Below are positions 18,554 to 27,428 of a stretch of 64,000 nt of DNA, piece by piece; within the stretch, counting starts at the first letter, position 1; every line of letters starts with the position of its first letter. This DNA comes from Klebsiella planticola ATCC 33531 (lineage in GTDB: Bacteria > Pseudomonadota > Gammaproteobacteria > Enterobacterales > Enterobacteriaceae): the NCBI RefSeq assembly GCF_000735435.1, contig NZ_JMPP01000066.1:1-64000 (forward strand), written 5' to 3'. A model generated the notes under the pieces. It saw only the letters and a list, made by a program, of their open reading frames with translations. It did not search any database and had not been told where the DNA came from. The position numbers and the translations under genes are program-made.

Positions 18554-19633
18554 TTATTTCAGCAACTGAACGGCTGCGCCGTCATGCAGACGCTGCGCGC
18601 CGTCGGTCACCACGCGCTCGCCCGCTTGCAGACCGTTCGCCACAACAAACTGCTGCCCCTGCTGGCCGCCCGATATCAAACGGCGCAGCGCAACGGTGTT
18701 ATGTTCCGTCACCACCCAGCTATAAAACCCCTGCGCATCCTGCTGGACGGCGGCAACCGGGATCATCAGACTCTCCTGCGCCTGTCGCGGGCGAAGAATG
18801 ACCGGCACGTTGCCGCCCGGCAGCAGGCGATGCTGCGGATTGGCGAATTCGGCGCGCAGCACTACGCTGGCGGTGCGGGTATCAATCCGGTTATCGACCG
18901 AGGTCAACACCCCGTCTTCCCGCCTGCCGTCGGGTTCAATCTGCGCCAGCCACGCCTGCTTCAGCGCGCCGATATCGGCATGCTGCCCGGCTTTACTGTA
19001 AAAGGCGGCTTCATCTAAGGCGAAAGAGACGCGAATCGGGTCGAGCTGGACGATATCCACCAGCATGCCGCTGGTCGGCCCCACCAGGCTGCCGACGTGA
19101 AAGCGGCTGTGGCCAATGCGTCCGCTGACCGGGGAGTCGATGCGCGTATACTCCAGCGTAATTTGCTGCGTGGTGACGCGCGCCTTCGCCTGCTCCACGG
19201 CGGCGGCGGCCACATCGCGCTGCATCCGGGCGTTATCGACATCGTTGCGGCTGATGGAGTGATTGTTTTTCAGCTGTTGATAGCGGGTCAGCAGCTGCTG
19301 GGCCTGACGCAGCGAAGCCTGCGCGCTTTTCAGCTCGGCCTCGGCCAGCGCCAGCGCAGCCCGGGGTTGGGCATCATCGAGGGTGAACAGCCGATCGCCT
19401 TTCCTGACGTACTGCCCGTCCTGAAAGTGGCGCTGCACAATGGTTCCCTCCGTGCGCGCGCGGATCTCCACGTCATGAATCGCTTCAATACGGCCGGGAA
19501 GCGGACGTTCAGCCACATGCGGCAGCAGCTGAACGACGGTCGCGCGTACCGGGATGGCGGGCGCGGCGGTGGCCGTCAGGGCGCAGCCTGCCAGGCCAAA
19601 GGTCAGGAAGACCAGGCGCAAAATGTTTCTCAT
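18554..19633 (-). CDS. RND efflux periplasmic adaptor (membrane fusion protein)
   Basis: The 359-residue AcrA-like adaptor has an N-terminal export signal with a lipobox-like LAGC at residues 14-17, so it may be lipid-anchored; cleavage after TATAA is the alternative. Barrel-sandwich ([19 protein letters not shown]), a coiled-coil hairpin of about residues 90-160 and beta-barrel segments follow in the usual order. It is the first gene of a two-gene operon with the RND permease. It bridges the pump to an outer-membrane channel encoded elsewhere. Confidence 0.92.
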   Translation of the reverse strand: MRNILRLVFLTFGLAGCALTATAAPAIPVRATVVQLLPHVAERPLPGRIEAIHDVEIRARTEGTIVQRHFQDGQYVRKGDRLFTLDDAQPRAALALAEAELKSAQASLRQAQQLLTRYQQLKNNHSISRNDVDNARMQRDVAAAAVEQAKARVTTQQITLEYTRIDSPVSGRIGHSRFHVGSLVGPTSGMLVDIVQLDPIRVSFALDEAAFYSKAGQHADIGALKQAWLAQIEPDGRREDGVLTSVDNRIDTRTASVVLRAEFANPQHRLLPGGNVPVILRPRQAQESLMIPVAAVQQDAQGFYSWVVTEHNTVALRRLISGGQQGQQFVVANGLQAGERVVTDGAQRLHDGAAVQLLK

Positions 19634-19655
19634 CAGGATTCCTTGCTGGCGGTGC

Positions 19656-19686
19656 GGCGTCCCTCCCCTGAACGGAGAGGGACGCC
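19656..19686 (-). terminator. 10-bp stem-loop after P-type ATPase gene
   Basis: GGCGTCCCTC (19656-19665) and GAGGGACGCC (19677-19686) form a perfect 10-bp stem. It lies between the end of the ATPase gene and the start of the adaptor gene on the same strand and probably separates the two transcription units. No T run follows. Confidence 0.6.
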
Positions 19687-19693
19687 GGGCGGA

Positions 19694-22417
19694 TCAGGCG
19701 GTTTTACGTAACGGGCGGGTCAGACGCTTCTCGACTTCCACCACCAGGAACATCACGATGGCAATCGCCAGGGTGATAAACCAGTAGCGCAGCGGCAGCG
19801 ACTCGGTGCCAAACATCGTCTGCATAAACGGCAGGTAGATAATCGCCAGCTGCAGGAGCAGCAGCACGCCGCTGACCAGCCAGATGCCTTTGTTGCGCAG
19901 CAGGCCGGTATTTAATGAGAAGCCCTCGCTACGGCGGCAGTTAATCATGTACACCCACTGCGCGGTCACCAGCATCTGTAACAGCACGGTGCGGATAAAC
20001 TCGGCGCTATGGCCGCGCGGCGCCAGCCAGGCTTCAAGAATAAAGGCGGCGACGGCAATCATGGTTCCGACGAAGGCGACGCGCCAGATGGCAAAGCCAT
20101 CCATGACGTGCTGGCCGGTTTTCCGCGGCGGACGGTTCATGACGTTGCGCTCCGCGGCTTCGAAAGCGAGACCGAAAGAGAGCGTGGCGGAGGTCGCCAT
20201 GTTCATCCACAGAATCAACACCGGCGTCAGCGGAATAATGTTCCCCGCCAGCAGAGCAATGATAATCAGCAGCCCCTGCGCCAGGTTAGTGGGCATAATA
20301 AACAGAATCGTTTTCTTCAGGTTGTCGTAGACGCGACGTCCCTCTTTCACCGAGCTGGCAATGGTGGCGAAGTTGTCGTCCGTCAGCACCATGTCGGCCG
20401 CCTCTTTGGTGACTTCAGTGCCTTTGATCCCCATCGCAATACCGACGTCGGCCTGACGCAGCGCCGGGGCATCGTTTACGCCGTCACCGGTCATGCCGAC
20501 GACTTCACCGGTATCCTGCAGCGCTTTGACCAGCCGCAGCTTATGCTCCGGACTGGTACGGGCAAAAATGTCGTACTCCACGGCGGCTTTCGCCAGTTCG
20601 CCATCATCCATGTGCTCCAGCTGATAGCCGGTCATCGCCTGATGGCTGTTGGTGATCCCCAGCATCTGGCCGATGCTCATTGCCGTCTGCGGGTGATCGC
20701 CGGTGATCATTTTCACGCGGATCCCTGCGGTCTGGCAGGCGTGAATCGCATCAATGGCCTCCGGACGTGGCGGATCCATCATCCCGGCGATGCCGAGGAA
20801 CACCAGGCCCTCGCGCAGATCGTCGTGGGTCAGCGTCGTGCTGCCGGCCCGCGCCGGTTTACAGGCGGCGGCAACCATGCGCAGCCCCTGGCTGGCGAAG
20901 CGAGAGATCTCATCCTCCCAGTACTGGCGATCGAACGGCGCCGTGCCCTGCCTGGTCATCTGCTCGCGGCACATCGCGAAAATCACATCCGGGGCGCCGG
21001 TGATCAGCACGCGCTCAGCGGTGTCGATTCTCTGCTGCGTCGCCATGTACTTATACTGTGAATCAAACGGAATTTTGGCAATCAGCTGCGTTTCAACCGA
21101 CGGCAGCTTTGCCTTCGCCGCCAGCACTTTTAACGCCCCTTCGGTCGGCCCGCCGGTGATGCCCCACAGGCCGCGCGCATCCTGCACCAGTTGGCTATCG
21201 TTGCACAGGTCAATGGTGCGCAGATACGTTTCCAGCACGCTTCCGGCATGAACCTGTACCGGCTCATCGCTGCCTTCCAGATAGATATTGCCCTGTGGCT
21301 CATAGCTGTCCCCCTCAACCCGGTAGCAGCAGTCGGCCGTGATAATCGCTTTGACCGTCATTTCATTCATGGTCAGCGTTCCGGTTTTATCCGAACAGAC
21401 CACGGTCATCGCGCCCAGCGTTTCTACCGTCGGGAGCTTGCGAATAATGGCGTGTTTGCGCGCCATCGCCTGCACCCCGAGGGAGAGAATGATCGAGATA
21501 ATCGCCGGCAGACCTTCCGGGACCGCCGCGACGGCCAGGCTAATCAGGGAGAGCAGCAGCTCCCCCATGGGGATATCACGCAGGGCCAGGCTGAAGACGA
21601 ACAGCGCCGCCATCATGGCGAGGATAATGACGAAAATGGCTTTACCCAGCTTATCCATCTGCACCAGCAGCGGCGTGCGATGCTTCTCGATACCGGCCAT
21701 CATCTGGTTGATGTGCCCAAGCTCCGTATCCTGCCCGGTCGCCGTCACGACGCCGACGCCACCGCCGGCGCTGATGGTAGTACCGGAAAACACCATGTTG
21801 GTCCGGTCGCCCAGCGGCAGCTCGCCTTGTAGCGCATCGGTGATTTTATCCACCACCGTTGATTCGCCGGTCAGGATCGCCTCTTCTACGCGCAGGTTAT
21901 GGGTTTCGATAAGGCGCATATCCGCCGGAACGCGGTCACCCGCCCGCAGAATAACGATATCTCCCGGCACCAGGTCGCGAGTGGGCAGGGTTTCGTGTTT
22001 ACCATTGCGCTGCACCCGGGCGTTGCTGGAGAGCATATTGCGGATCCCCTGCAGGGATTTCTCGGCGTTGCTCTCCTGCACGTGGCCGATCAGGGCGTTA
22101 ATGACCGTGACGCCGAGGATAACCAGGGTATCGACCCAGTGCCCCATCACCGCCGTCAGCGCCGCCGCGGCCAGCAGGACGAAAATCAGCACGTCGTTAA
22201 AGTGGGCCAGGAAACGCAGCCAGGCCGGCTTGCTTTTCTTTTCCGGCAGCGCGTTAGGGCCAAAGGAGGCCAGGCGCTCCGCAGCCTCGGCGGAGCGCAA
22301 TCCCTCGGCGCGACTGTTTTTCTGCGCCAGTACCTGTTCAACGGTCTGCCGGTAGGCTGGCTGCGGTGCAGTGTCTCCCGCAGGAGGCGAATTATGGGGG
22401 TGATAGATTTTGGTCAA
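19694..22417 (-). CDS. SERCA/PMCA-like P2-type cation ATPase
   Basis: The 907-residue membrane pump has every P-type landmark: TGES at 183-186 (actuator), PEGL at 300-303 in the fourth helix (as in Ca2+ and related P2 pumps), phosphorylation motif DKTGTLT at 343-349 (Asp343), TGDH and TGDGVNDAPA. Ten transmembrane segments are expected. It probably moves Ca2+, Mn2+ or another cation out of the cytoplasm. The start codon is TTG at 22417, supported by an AAGGAAAA ribosome site and the lack of an in-frame ATG nearby. A 36-codon membrane peptide gene lies divergently 201 bp away. Ion specificity is not provable from sequence. Confidence 0.9.
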   Translation of the reverse strand: MTKIYHPHNSPPAGDTAPQPAYRQTVEQVLAQKNSRAEGLRSAEAAERLASFGPNALPEKKSKPAWLRFLAHFNDVLIFVLLAAAALTAVMGHWVDTLVILGVTVINALIGHVQESNAEKSLQGIRNMLSSNARVQRNGKHETLPTRDLVPGDIVILRAGDRVPADMRLIETHNLRVEEAILTGESTVVDKITDALQGELPLGDRTNMVFSGTTISAGGGVGVVTATGQDTELGHINQMMAGIEKHRTPLLVQMDKLGKAIFVIILAMMAALFVFSLALRDIPMGELLLSLISLAVAAVPEGLPAIISIILSLGVQAMARKHAIIRKLPTVETLGAMTVVCSDKTGTLTMNEMTVKAIITADCCYRVEGDSYEPQGNIYLEGSDEPVQVHAGSVLETYLRTIDLCNDSQLVQDARGLWGITGGPTEGALKVLAAKAKLPSVETQLIAKIPFDSQYKYMATQQRIDTAERVLITGAPDVIFAMCREQMTRQGTAPFDRQYWEDEISRFASQGLRMVAAACKPARAGSTTLTHDDLREGLVFLGIAGMMDPPRPEAIDAIHACQTAGIRVKMITGDHPQTAMSIGQMLGITNSHQAMTGYQLEHMDDGELAKAAVEYDIFARTSPEHKLRLVKALQDTGEVVGMTGDGVNDAPALRQADVGIAMGIKGTEVTKEAADMVLTDDNFATIASSVKEGRRVYDNLKKTILFIMPTNLAQGLLIIIALLAGNIIPLTPVLILWMNMATSATLSFGLAFEAAERNVMNRPPRKTGQHVMDGFAIWRVAFVGTMIAVAAFILEAWLAPRGHSAEFIRTVLLQMLVTAQWVYMINCRRSEGFSLNTGLLRNKGIWLVSGVLLLLQLAIIYLPFMQTMFGTESLPLRYWFITLAIAIVMFLVVEVEKRLTRPLRKTA

Positions 22418-22618
22418 ATTAAATTTTCCTTATAAATTCCGTTATTCGGAAAGCCTGAAATCATTTCTGGCCAATGAATAAATATGATTTTATATAGCGC
22501 GATAAAAGTTGATCCAGGACAATTTACAACCCCTCGCAAAATTTAAAATCCGTGATAAGTTAATTCTTCAAACAACTATTACAGAATATTAATAAACATA
22601 TATTAAACGAGGTCAATT

Positions 22619-22729
22619 ATGTTTGGAATCTACCGCGGACGCCGCCTGGCGCTGTACATTCTGCTGGCTATCATTATTGCCACGCTGGTGGGATATAGCA
22701 CCTATAGTTTTGTAAAGTACATGCTTTAG
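22619..22729 (+). CDS. 36-residue single-span membrane micropeptide
   Basis: An ATG at 22619 preceded by ACGAGGT (spacing about 6) opens a 36-codon frame ending in TAG. The product starts MFGIYRGRRLALYILLAI and has one hydrophobic span of about residues 10-24 (ALYILLAIIIATLVG), a positive N terminus (R6, R8, R9) and a short aromatic tail ending KYML. This is the pattern of enterobacterial small membrane proteins, with the N terminus probably in the cytoplasm. I do not recognise the family. It is divergent from the P2-type ATPase gene and 189 bp before ybdJ, in AT-rich DNA. It is too short for usual gene-length cutoffs. Confidence 0.68.
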   Translation: MFGIYRGRRLALYILLAIIIATLVGYSTYSFVKYML

Positions 22730-22918
22730 CAGTGACATTAATTGACATTAAAATGCCATTAATTTAATTACAAATAATACCAACAATATTAACAGAAGGA
22801 ATAAAAAGCATAATATTAGTGCTACGCATAATGGCGTAAAACAATCACTCAGGAAAGTATATTGCGTAAAATGTCATTTTACCTGACAATATGTTTTTTA
22901 ACTGATGATTAACAAGTA

Positions 22919-23167
22919 ATGAAACATCCGCTCGAAACGCTGATCGCCGCCGCAGGCATTTTATTGTTGGCCCTGATCTCTTGTTTACTGCTGCCAGCGC
23001 CATCCCTTGGGTTAACGCTGGCGCAAAAACTGGTCGATACCTTCCATCTGATGGATCTCAACCAGTTTTATACCCTGCTCTTTTGCCTGTGGTTCTTAGC
23101 GCTGGGCACGGTAGAATATGTGGTGTTGCGCTGGGTCTGGCGCCGCTGGTTTTCCCTTGAGCGCTAA
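22919..23167 (+). CDS. ybdJ: YbdJ, small DUF1158 membrane protein
   Basis: The 82-residue protein closely resembles E. coli YbdJ (DUF1158): MKHPLETL at the N terminus, two hydrophobic spans (about residues 8-28 and 52-73), and a WRRWFSLE ending. Its function is unknown; it is expected in the inner membrane. The ribosome site is weak. Its last 72 bp overlap the end of the convergent esterase gene. In E. coli it sits between ybdF and ybdK, and the same order is kept here despite insertions on both sides. Confidence 0.88.
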   Translation: MKHPLETLIAAAGILLLALISCLLLPAPSLGLTLAQKLVDTFHLMDLNQFYTLLFCLWFLALGTVEYVVLRWVWRRWFSLER

Positions 23168-24718
23168 CCCGGTAAAGTCACGCATTCCCACCACCAGCGC
23201 CTCGCACCAGGCGGCATAATCATGGCCGCTTGATGAGGGATGGAAGCTAACGCGATAGCCTTTATCGCGTAGCGCCTGTTCAAATGCGAGGGTATTGCTG
23301 TAGATTCCGCCATCAGCTCCCGAGGTTTCAAACCGGCCCGCCTGGAGCCAGAAACGTAGCGGATAGCGCGGCGACTGCTGATACTGGCGCGTCAGCCAGC
23401 CGGCTTCCTCGCCTTTGGGCGCCCACCAGTAAGAGCCCGACAGGCTGAGAACATTGGCAAACAGCCGCGGATAGCGCAGCGCGACCCACGATGCGGCCAG
23501 GCCACCGTAGCTGGAGCCGGCGACAACGGTTTTTTGGCGGATGGCATCCAGCCCCTGTTGTCGCAGCCAGGGCAGCAGCTCATGGGCCATAAAATCGGCA
23601 AAGAAGGGATTGGGCGGCAGCTCTTTCGCCCGCCGCGAGTGATCGAGACTATCAATAAATACCACGTTGATCGGCGGCAACGCATGGCTGGCGATCAGGC
23701 TGTCCAGCACGTTGGCAAAGCGGTATTCATCCTGGTAGGTTTTGCCATCAAACAACATCAGCGTCCAGCGCGCGGGCTGCGGCAGGCGCGGGCGGTAGAT
23801 CATCACTTCCCGGGTATTATGCAAAAAATCGCTGCGCAGCTGATGGCGGGTCAAGGTGCCATAGCGCAGCGGCTGCGCCATCCGCTGCGGCGTGCAGTAG
23901 CGCGCCGGATTGAGCGCCAGCAGCGAATAGCGGTTCCAGCGATCGCTGGCGCGGTTGACGCTGTGCGGGTTCAGCGGATCGGCCTGAGCGCTGACCAGAA
24001 TCGCACGCCGCTGCTCGTGTCCGACGCCGTCGACCTGCGGGACATCCGGCGCCAGCTTATATTGCATCAGCGTATCTGCCGGTACCACGTAGCTGCGAAA
24101 CCAGACATCGGAATGGCCAAGCCGAAACAGCGGATCGTGATCGCCCGCCGGGGATCCCAGCAGGAAGACGTTTTTTCTCGCCCCGCGCCACAGGAAGGTG
24201 ACGCGCTGGTGTCCGGCATCCACCGGTTCGACCATCGGCGTCCCTTCCTGTTCGCGCTCCTGCCAGAAACGCGCCGTAGAACCGCCCGCCGCCAGTTCCT
24301 GCATCAGCTGCTGCAAACGAGGACTGACGGGATCCAGTGCCTGGGTTTTCGCCAGCGCGGTGGTCTCCTTCATCCGCCAGCGGAAACGCCAGCGGGCGCC
24401 TTCTTCGCCGTGGAGCACCAGCGCAGAAGCGCGGTTCACCGGCAGGGAGAACAGCAGCGTTTGCTCGCCATCCGGCGGCCCTCCCGCCAGCAGCGTGCGC
24501 AGCCGACGGTTATTTTCATCCAGCAGGCGGGCATCCGTTACCCCGGAAATCGTCGCCGAGACGTAGTTTTCCCCTAACGTCGGCAGATCAAAACAGACTT
24601 CGCCGCTGGCATCGAATTTTCCCTGCAGCTCTCCCTGCCGCGAAGAAGATTCGCAGTTCATTGCCACCGCCGGTAGCGCACTCATACCGATCAGCAGACC
24701 ACCCCATGCCATTTTCAT
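23096..24718 (-). CDS. Periplasmic Fes-like siderophore esterase
   Basis: The 540-residue protein is related to enterochelin esterase (Fes) and IroD/IroE-type hydrolases but has a signal peptide (cleavage near PAVA, residue 19), so it should act in the periplasm. The C-terminal alpha/beta-hydrolase domain holds the nucleophile motif GSSYGG (Ser403) and a catalytic His499 in SSGHDY; an N-terminal Fes-like domain precedes it. Classic Fes is cytoplasmic and about 400 residues. It is divergent from a siderophore-receptor gene over a 115-bp region with a Fur-box-like palindrome, so it probably releases iron from, or trims, an imported ferric siderophore. Confidence 0.85.
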   Translation of the reverse strand: MKMAWGGLLIGMSALPAVAMNCESSSRQGELQGKFDASGEVCFDLPTLGENYVSATISGVTDARLLDENNRRLRTLLAGGPPDGEQTLLFSLPVNRASALVLHGEEGARWRFRWRMKETTALAKTQALDPVSPRLQQLMQELAAGGSTARFWQEREQEGTPMVEPVDAGHQRVTFLWRGARKNVFLLGSPAGDHDPLFRLGHSDVWFRSYVVPADTLMQYKLAPDVPQVDGVGHEQRRAILVSAQADPLNPHSVNRASDRWNRYSLLALNPARYCTPQRMAQPLRYGTLTRHQLRSDFLHNTREVMIYRPRLPQPARWTLMLFDGKTYQDEYRFANVLDSLIASHALPPINVVFIDSLDHSRRAKELPPNPFFADFMAHELLPWLRQQGLDAIRQKTVVAGSSYGGLAASWVALRYPRLFANVLSLSGSYWWAPKGEEAGWLTRQYQQSPRYPLRFWLQAGRFETSGADGGIYSNTLAFEQALRDKGYRVSFHPSSSGHDYAAWCEALVVGMRDFTGLALKGKPAAPDPAQHHIFYRAQR

Positions 24719-24759
24719 CGCCCGATTTATCCCTGTAAAAATTTGTTACTAACGCTAAT

Positions 24760-24778
24760 GCAAATGGTAATGATTTGC
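24760..24778. promoter_or_regulatory. Fur-box candidate between esterase and receptor genes
   Basis: The 19-mer GCAAATGGTAATGATTTGC matches the classical Fur box GATAATGATAATCATTATC at 13 of 19 positions. It has dyad arms GCAAAT and ATTTGC. It lies in the 115-bp divergent promoter of the Fes-like esterase and TonB-dependent receptor genes, where iron-dependent repression of both is expected. Confidence 0.7.
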
Positions 24779-24833
24779 AATAACATCAATTCCGCTCGTT
24801 CAGGCCATTAGATTTTTCTGATGGGGGAAAGGG

Positions 24834-27014
24834 ATGATTATGGCAATTTCAACCAAGGACATAGCGAAAAAAATGTTTAAATATAATAAGATAACTAAAC
24901 TCTGGGTCACGGGTCTTGCCGTGGCAACACTCGCCGGACAGGCGCTGGCGGAGGAGACGCTGGTGGTCACCGCCAGCAGTAGCGAAGATCCCACGGCTCC
25001 GGTCAAAGGTATCGTGGCGACGAAAACCCTTTCCGCCACGAAAACCGCCGCCGGGCTGGTGAAAACCCCGCAGTCGGTCTCGGTCATCACCCGCGATCAG
25101 ATGGCGGCGCTGGACGTGACGTCGGTGTCACAGGCTCTGCGCTATAGCGCCGGGGTGTTCACCGAGTATCGCGGGTCGTCCAACCGCAATGACGAAGTCT
25201 TCGTGCGCGGCTTCAGCTATGTACCGAAGTATCTCGACGGCCTGAGCTATGGCGCCACCGCTTCGTCGCAAACCGGCACGATGGATCCGTGGCTGCTGGA
25301 GCGCGTCGAGCTGGTACGCGGCCCGGCCTCGGTGCTGTTTGGCCAGGTCAACCCCGGCGGGCTTATCAGCATGACCAGCAAGCGTCCCACCAGCCAGCCG
25401 GTGCATGAAATCCAGTTCCGTACCGGCAACGACAATCTGGCGGAAGGCGCGTTTGATCTCGGCGGGCCGTTAAGCGACGACGGCCACCTGCTCTATCGCC
25501 TCAACGGTATCGCCCGCAGCCAGAACAGCCAGGTCGAGGATTATAAAGAGACGCGCGTCGCCATTGCGCCGGCGCTGACGTGGTATCCCAACGATGCCAC
25601 TCGCTTCACGTTGCTGACCAGCTATCAAAAAGATCCCGACGCCGGTTATCGCAACTTTCTGCCGCGCTACGGCACCGTCAACAACGTCGATGGCAGCTAT
25701 ATTCCGCGCGACTTTAACGTCAGCGACCCCAGCTACAATCAATCCTGGCGCGAACAGACGCTAATCGGTTATGAATTTGAGCATCAGCTCAACGATATGC
25801 TGACCCTACGGCAGAACGCGCGCTATGGGACGATAAAGCAGAAATATCGCTATCTGGTCTATTCCAGCAGTGAAGCCAATAGCTCCGTGCTCTCGCGCCG
25901 CGCCCAGCATGAGGAGCGGCAAACCGATGAGTTCGGTATTGATAACCAGCTTGAGGCGCAGTTCGCGACCGGTCAACTGGCGCACACCGTTCTCAGCGGC
26001 CTGGACTACAAAACCAGCAAGGATAAGCAGTACCTCGGTCGCGCCGGCGGTTCGCAGTACGATCTCGACTGGCGTGCCCCGGTCTATGGTGTAAAGGTCG
26101 ATGAAAGCACCTTCCGTACCGCCAGCGATGAACAGCAGAATCTCGACCAGGTTGGCCTCTACCTGCAGGATCAGCTGAGCCTGGAAAACTGGGAGCTGCT
26201 GCTTTCCGGCCGCTATGACTGGGCGGAAGTGCGTACCACCGACTTTACCGACAGCAGTCGCAGCCAGAAAAACGACAGCAAGTTTACCTGGCGTACCGGT
26301 CTGCTGTACGCCTTTGACTTTGGCCTGTCGCCCTATATCAGCTACAGCACCTCCTTCGAGCCCAACCTGCAAACCAACCGGGCGCCGGGCGTCGCTCCGT
26401 TCGATCCCAGCGAAGGGAAACAGCTGGAAGTGGGCGTGAAATATCAGCCTACGCCGACGGCGTTGATGACTCTGGCGATGTACAACCTGACCCAAAGCAA
26501 CGTCGCGACCTGGAACAGCGCGGCGGGATGGTATGAGAACAGCGGCAAGGTCCGCTCGAAGGGGGTGGAAGCCGAAGCGCACGCCACCTTCTTTGATAAC
26601 CTCAACCTGATTGCTTCATACACCTGGACCGATGCGGAAACCGTGAATACCACCGTCGCCGGCACCGAAGGGAAAACCCCGGCGCGTATTCCGACCCATA
26701 TGGCCTCGGCGTTCACCAGCTACACCCTGCCCAATGGCGCGCTAAAAAGCCTGACCGCTGGGGTTGGCGTGCGTTATATCGGCACCAGCTACGGCGATGC
26801 GAAAAACACCTTCAAGGTACCGGCGGTGGATCTGTATGACGCGATGGTCAGCTATGAGTTAGGCGAATTGAGCTCGAGCCTGAAAGGGGCGAAAGCGCAG
26901 TTCAACATCAACAATATTGCCGACACCAAATATGTTGCCTCGTGCGCCGGCGATAGCGCCTGTTTCTATGGCGTGGGTCGTACGGTTACGATGACGGTAA
27001 ACTACGCCTGGTAG
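24834..27014 (+). CDS. TonB-dependent siderophore receptor (FoxA/FhuA-like)
   Basis: The 726-residue outer-membrane receptor has an N-terminal signal ending after GQALA, a TonB box (EETLVVTA), a plug domain (KTPQSVSVITRDQM ... VRGPASVLFGQVNPGG) and a 22-strand barrel ending with aromatic VNYAW. The plug pattern resembles receptors for hydroxamate siderophores such as ferrioxamine (FoxA) or ferrichrome. The start could be the ATG at 24834 or at 24840; a purine-rich GGGGGAAAGGG site precedes both. It is divergent from the periplasmic esterase gene and probably Fur-regulated. Exact ligand is unknown; pairing with an esterase hints at an ester-containing or catecholate ligand. Confidence 0.9.
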   Translation: MIMAISTKDIAKKMFKYNKITKLWVTGLAVATLAGQALAEETLVVTASSSEDPTAPVKGIVATKTLSATKTAAGLVKTPQSVSVITRDQMAALDVTSVSQALRYSAGVFTEYRGSSNRNDEVFVRGFSYVPKYLDGLSYGATASSQTGTMDPWLLERVELVRGPASVLFGQVNPGGLISMTSKRPTSQPVHEIQFRTGNDNLAEGAFDLGGPLSDDGHLLYRLNGIARSQNSQVEDYKETRVAIAPALTWYPNDATRFTLLTSYQKDPDAGYRNFLPRYGTVNNVDGSYIPRDFNVSDPSYNQSWREQTLIGYEFEHQLNDMLTLRQNARYGTIKQKYRYLVYSSSEANSSVLSRRAQHEERQTDEFGIDNQLEAQFATGQLAHTVLSGLDYKTSKDKQYLGRAGGSQYDLDWRAPVYGVKVDESTFRTASDEQQNLDQVGLYLQDQLSLENWELLLSGRYDWAEVRTTDFTDSSRSQKNDSKFTWRTGLLYAFDFGLSPYISYSTSFEPNLQTNRAPGVAPFDPSEGKQLEVGVKYQPTPTALMTLAMYNLTQSNVATWNSAAGWYENSGKVRSKGVEAEAHATFFDNLNLIASYTWTDAETVNTTVAGTEGKTPARIPTHMASAFTSYTLPNGALKSLTAGVGVRYIGTSYGDAKNTFKVPAVDLYDAMVSYELGELSSSLKGAKAQFNINNIADTKYVASCAGDSACFYGVGRTVTMTVNYAW

Positions 27015-27025
27015 AAAGACAAAAA

Positions 27026-27054
27026 CGCGTCCGCCGGTTTCCCCGACGGACGCG
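27026..27054. terminator. Bidirectional terminator between receptor gene and ramA
   Basis: CGCGTCCG (27026-27033) pairs with CGGACGCG (27047-27054). AAAAA precedes the stem, giving a U tract for transcripts of the minus strand. It sits in the 42-bp gap between the convergent siderophore-receptor and ramA genes and probably ends both. Confidence 0.75.
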
Positions 27055-27056
27055 CC

Positions 27057-27398
27057 TCAGTGGGCGCGATTGTGATTCTCTTTACGGTAGGCACCCGGCG
27101 GCTGATGAAAGGTGCGGGTGAAAATGCGGGTAAACGTCTGCTGAGAATCAAAGCCGTATTTCAGGCAAATATCATAAACCCGCTGATCGGTATCGCGCAG
27201 ATCGCGCGCCGCCAGCCGCAGTTTACGTTCGCGGATATAGCGCCCCAGACTCTCCCCTTTGTACTGCAAAAAGAGTCGTTGCAGATGCCATTTCGAATAA
27301 CCAGAGTGGCGAGCAATATCATCAATACGCAGCGGCTGATGCAAATTGTCATCAATCCACCCAACGATAGTCTCAATCACCTGAGCGGAAATAGTCAT
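27057..27398 (-). CDS. ramA: RamA, AraC-family multidrug-resistance activator
   Basis: The 113-residue protein is almost identical in pattern to Klebsiella and Salmonella RamA: two helix-turn-helix units (IDDIARHSGYSKWHLQRLF and VYDICLKYGFDSQQTFTRIF) ending FHQPPGAYRKEN. RamA activates acrAB, tolC and related genes and gives low-level multidrug resistance. It consists only of the DNA-binding domain, like MarA and SoxS. The start has an AGGAGAGG ribosome site. It lies 30 bp downstream of romA on the same strand and is controlled by divergently encoded RamR through the operator at 28583. The reading frame is intact. Confidence 0.97.
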   Translation of the reverse strand: MTISAQVIETIVGWIDDNLHQPLRIDDIARHSGYSKWHLQRLFLQYKGESLGRYIRERKLRLAARDLRDTDQRVYDICLKYGFDSQQTFTRIFTRTFHQPPGAYRKENHNRAH

Positions 27399-27428
27399 AA
27401 GTCCTCTCCTCTTGAATCAAACCCGTAT

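Noticed and set aside
17458-18801. 447-codon frame antisense to the RND genes
   Set aside because: It is rich in Arg, His and Gln as expected from a high-GC shadow of the real gene, and has no recognisable domain.
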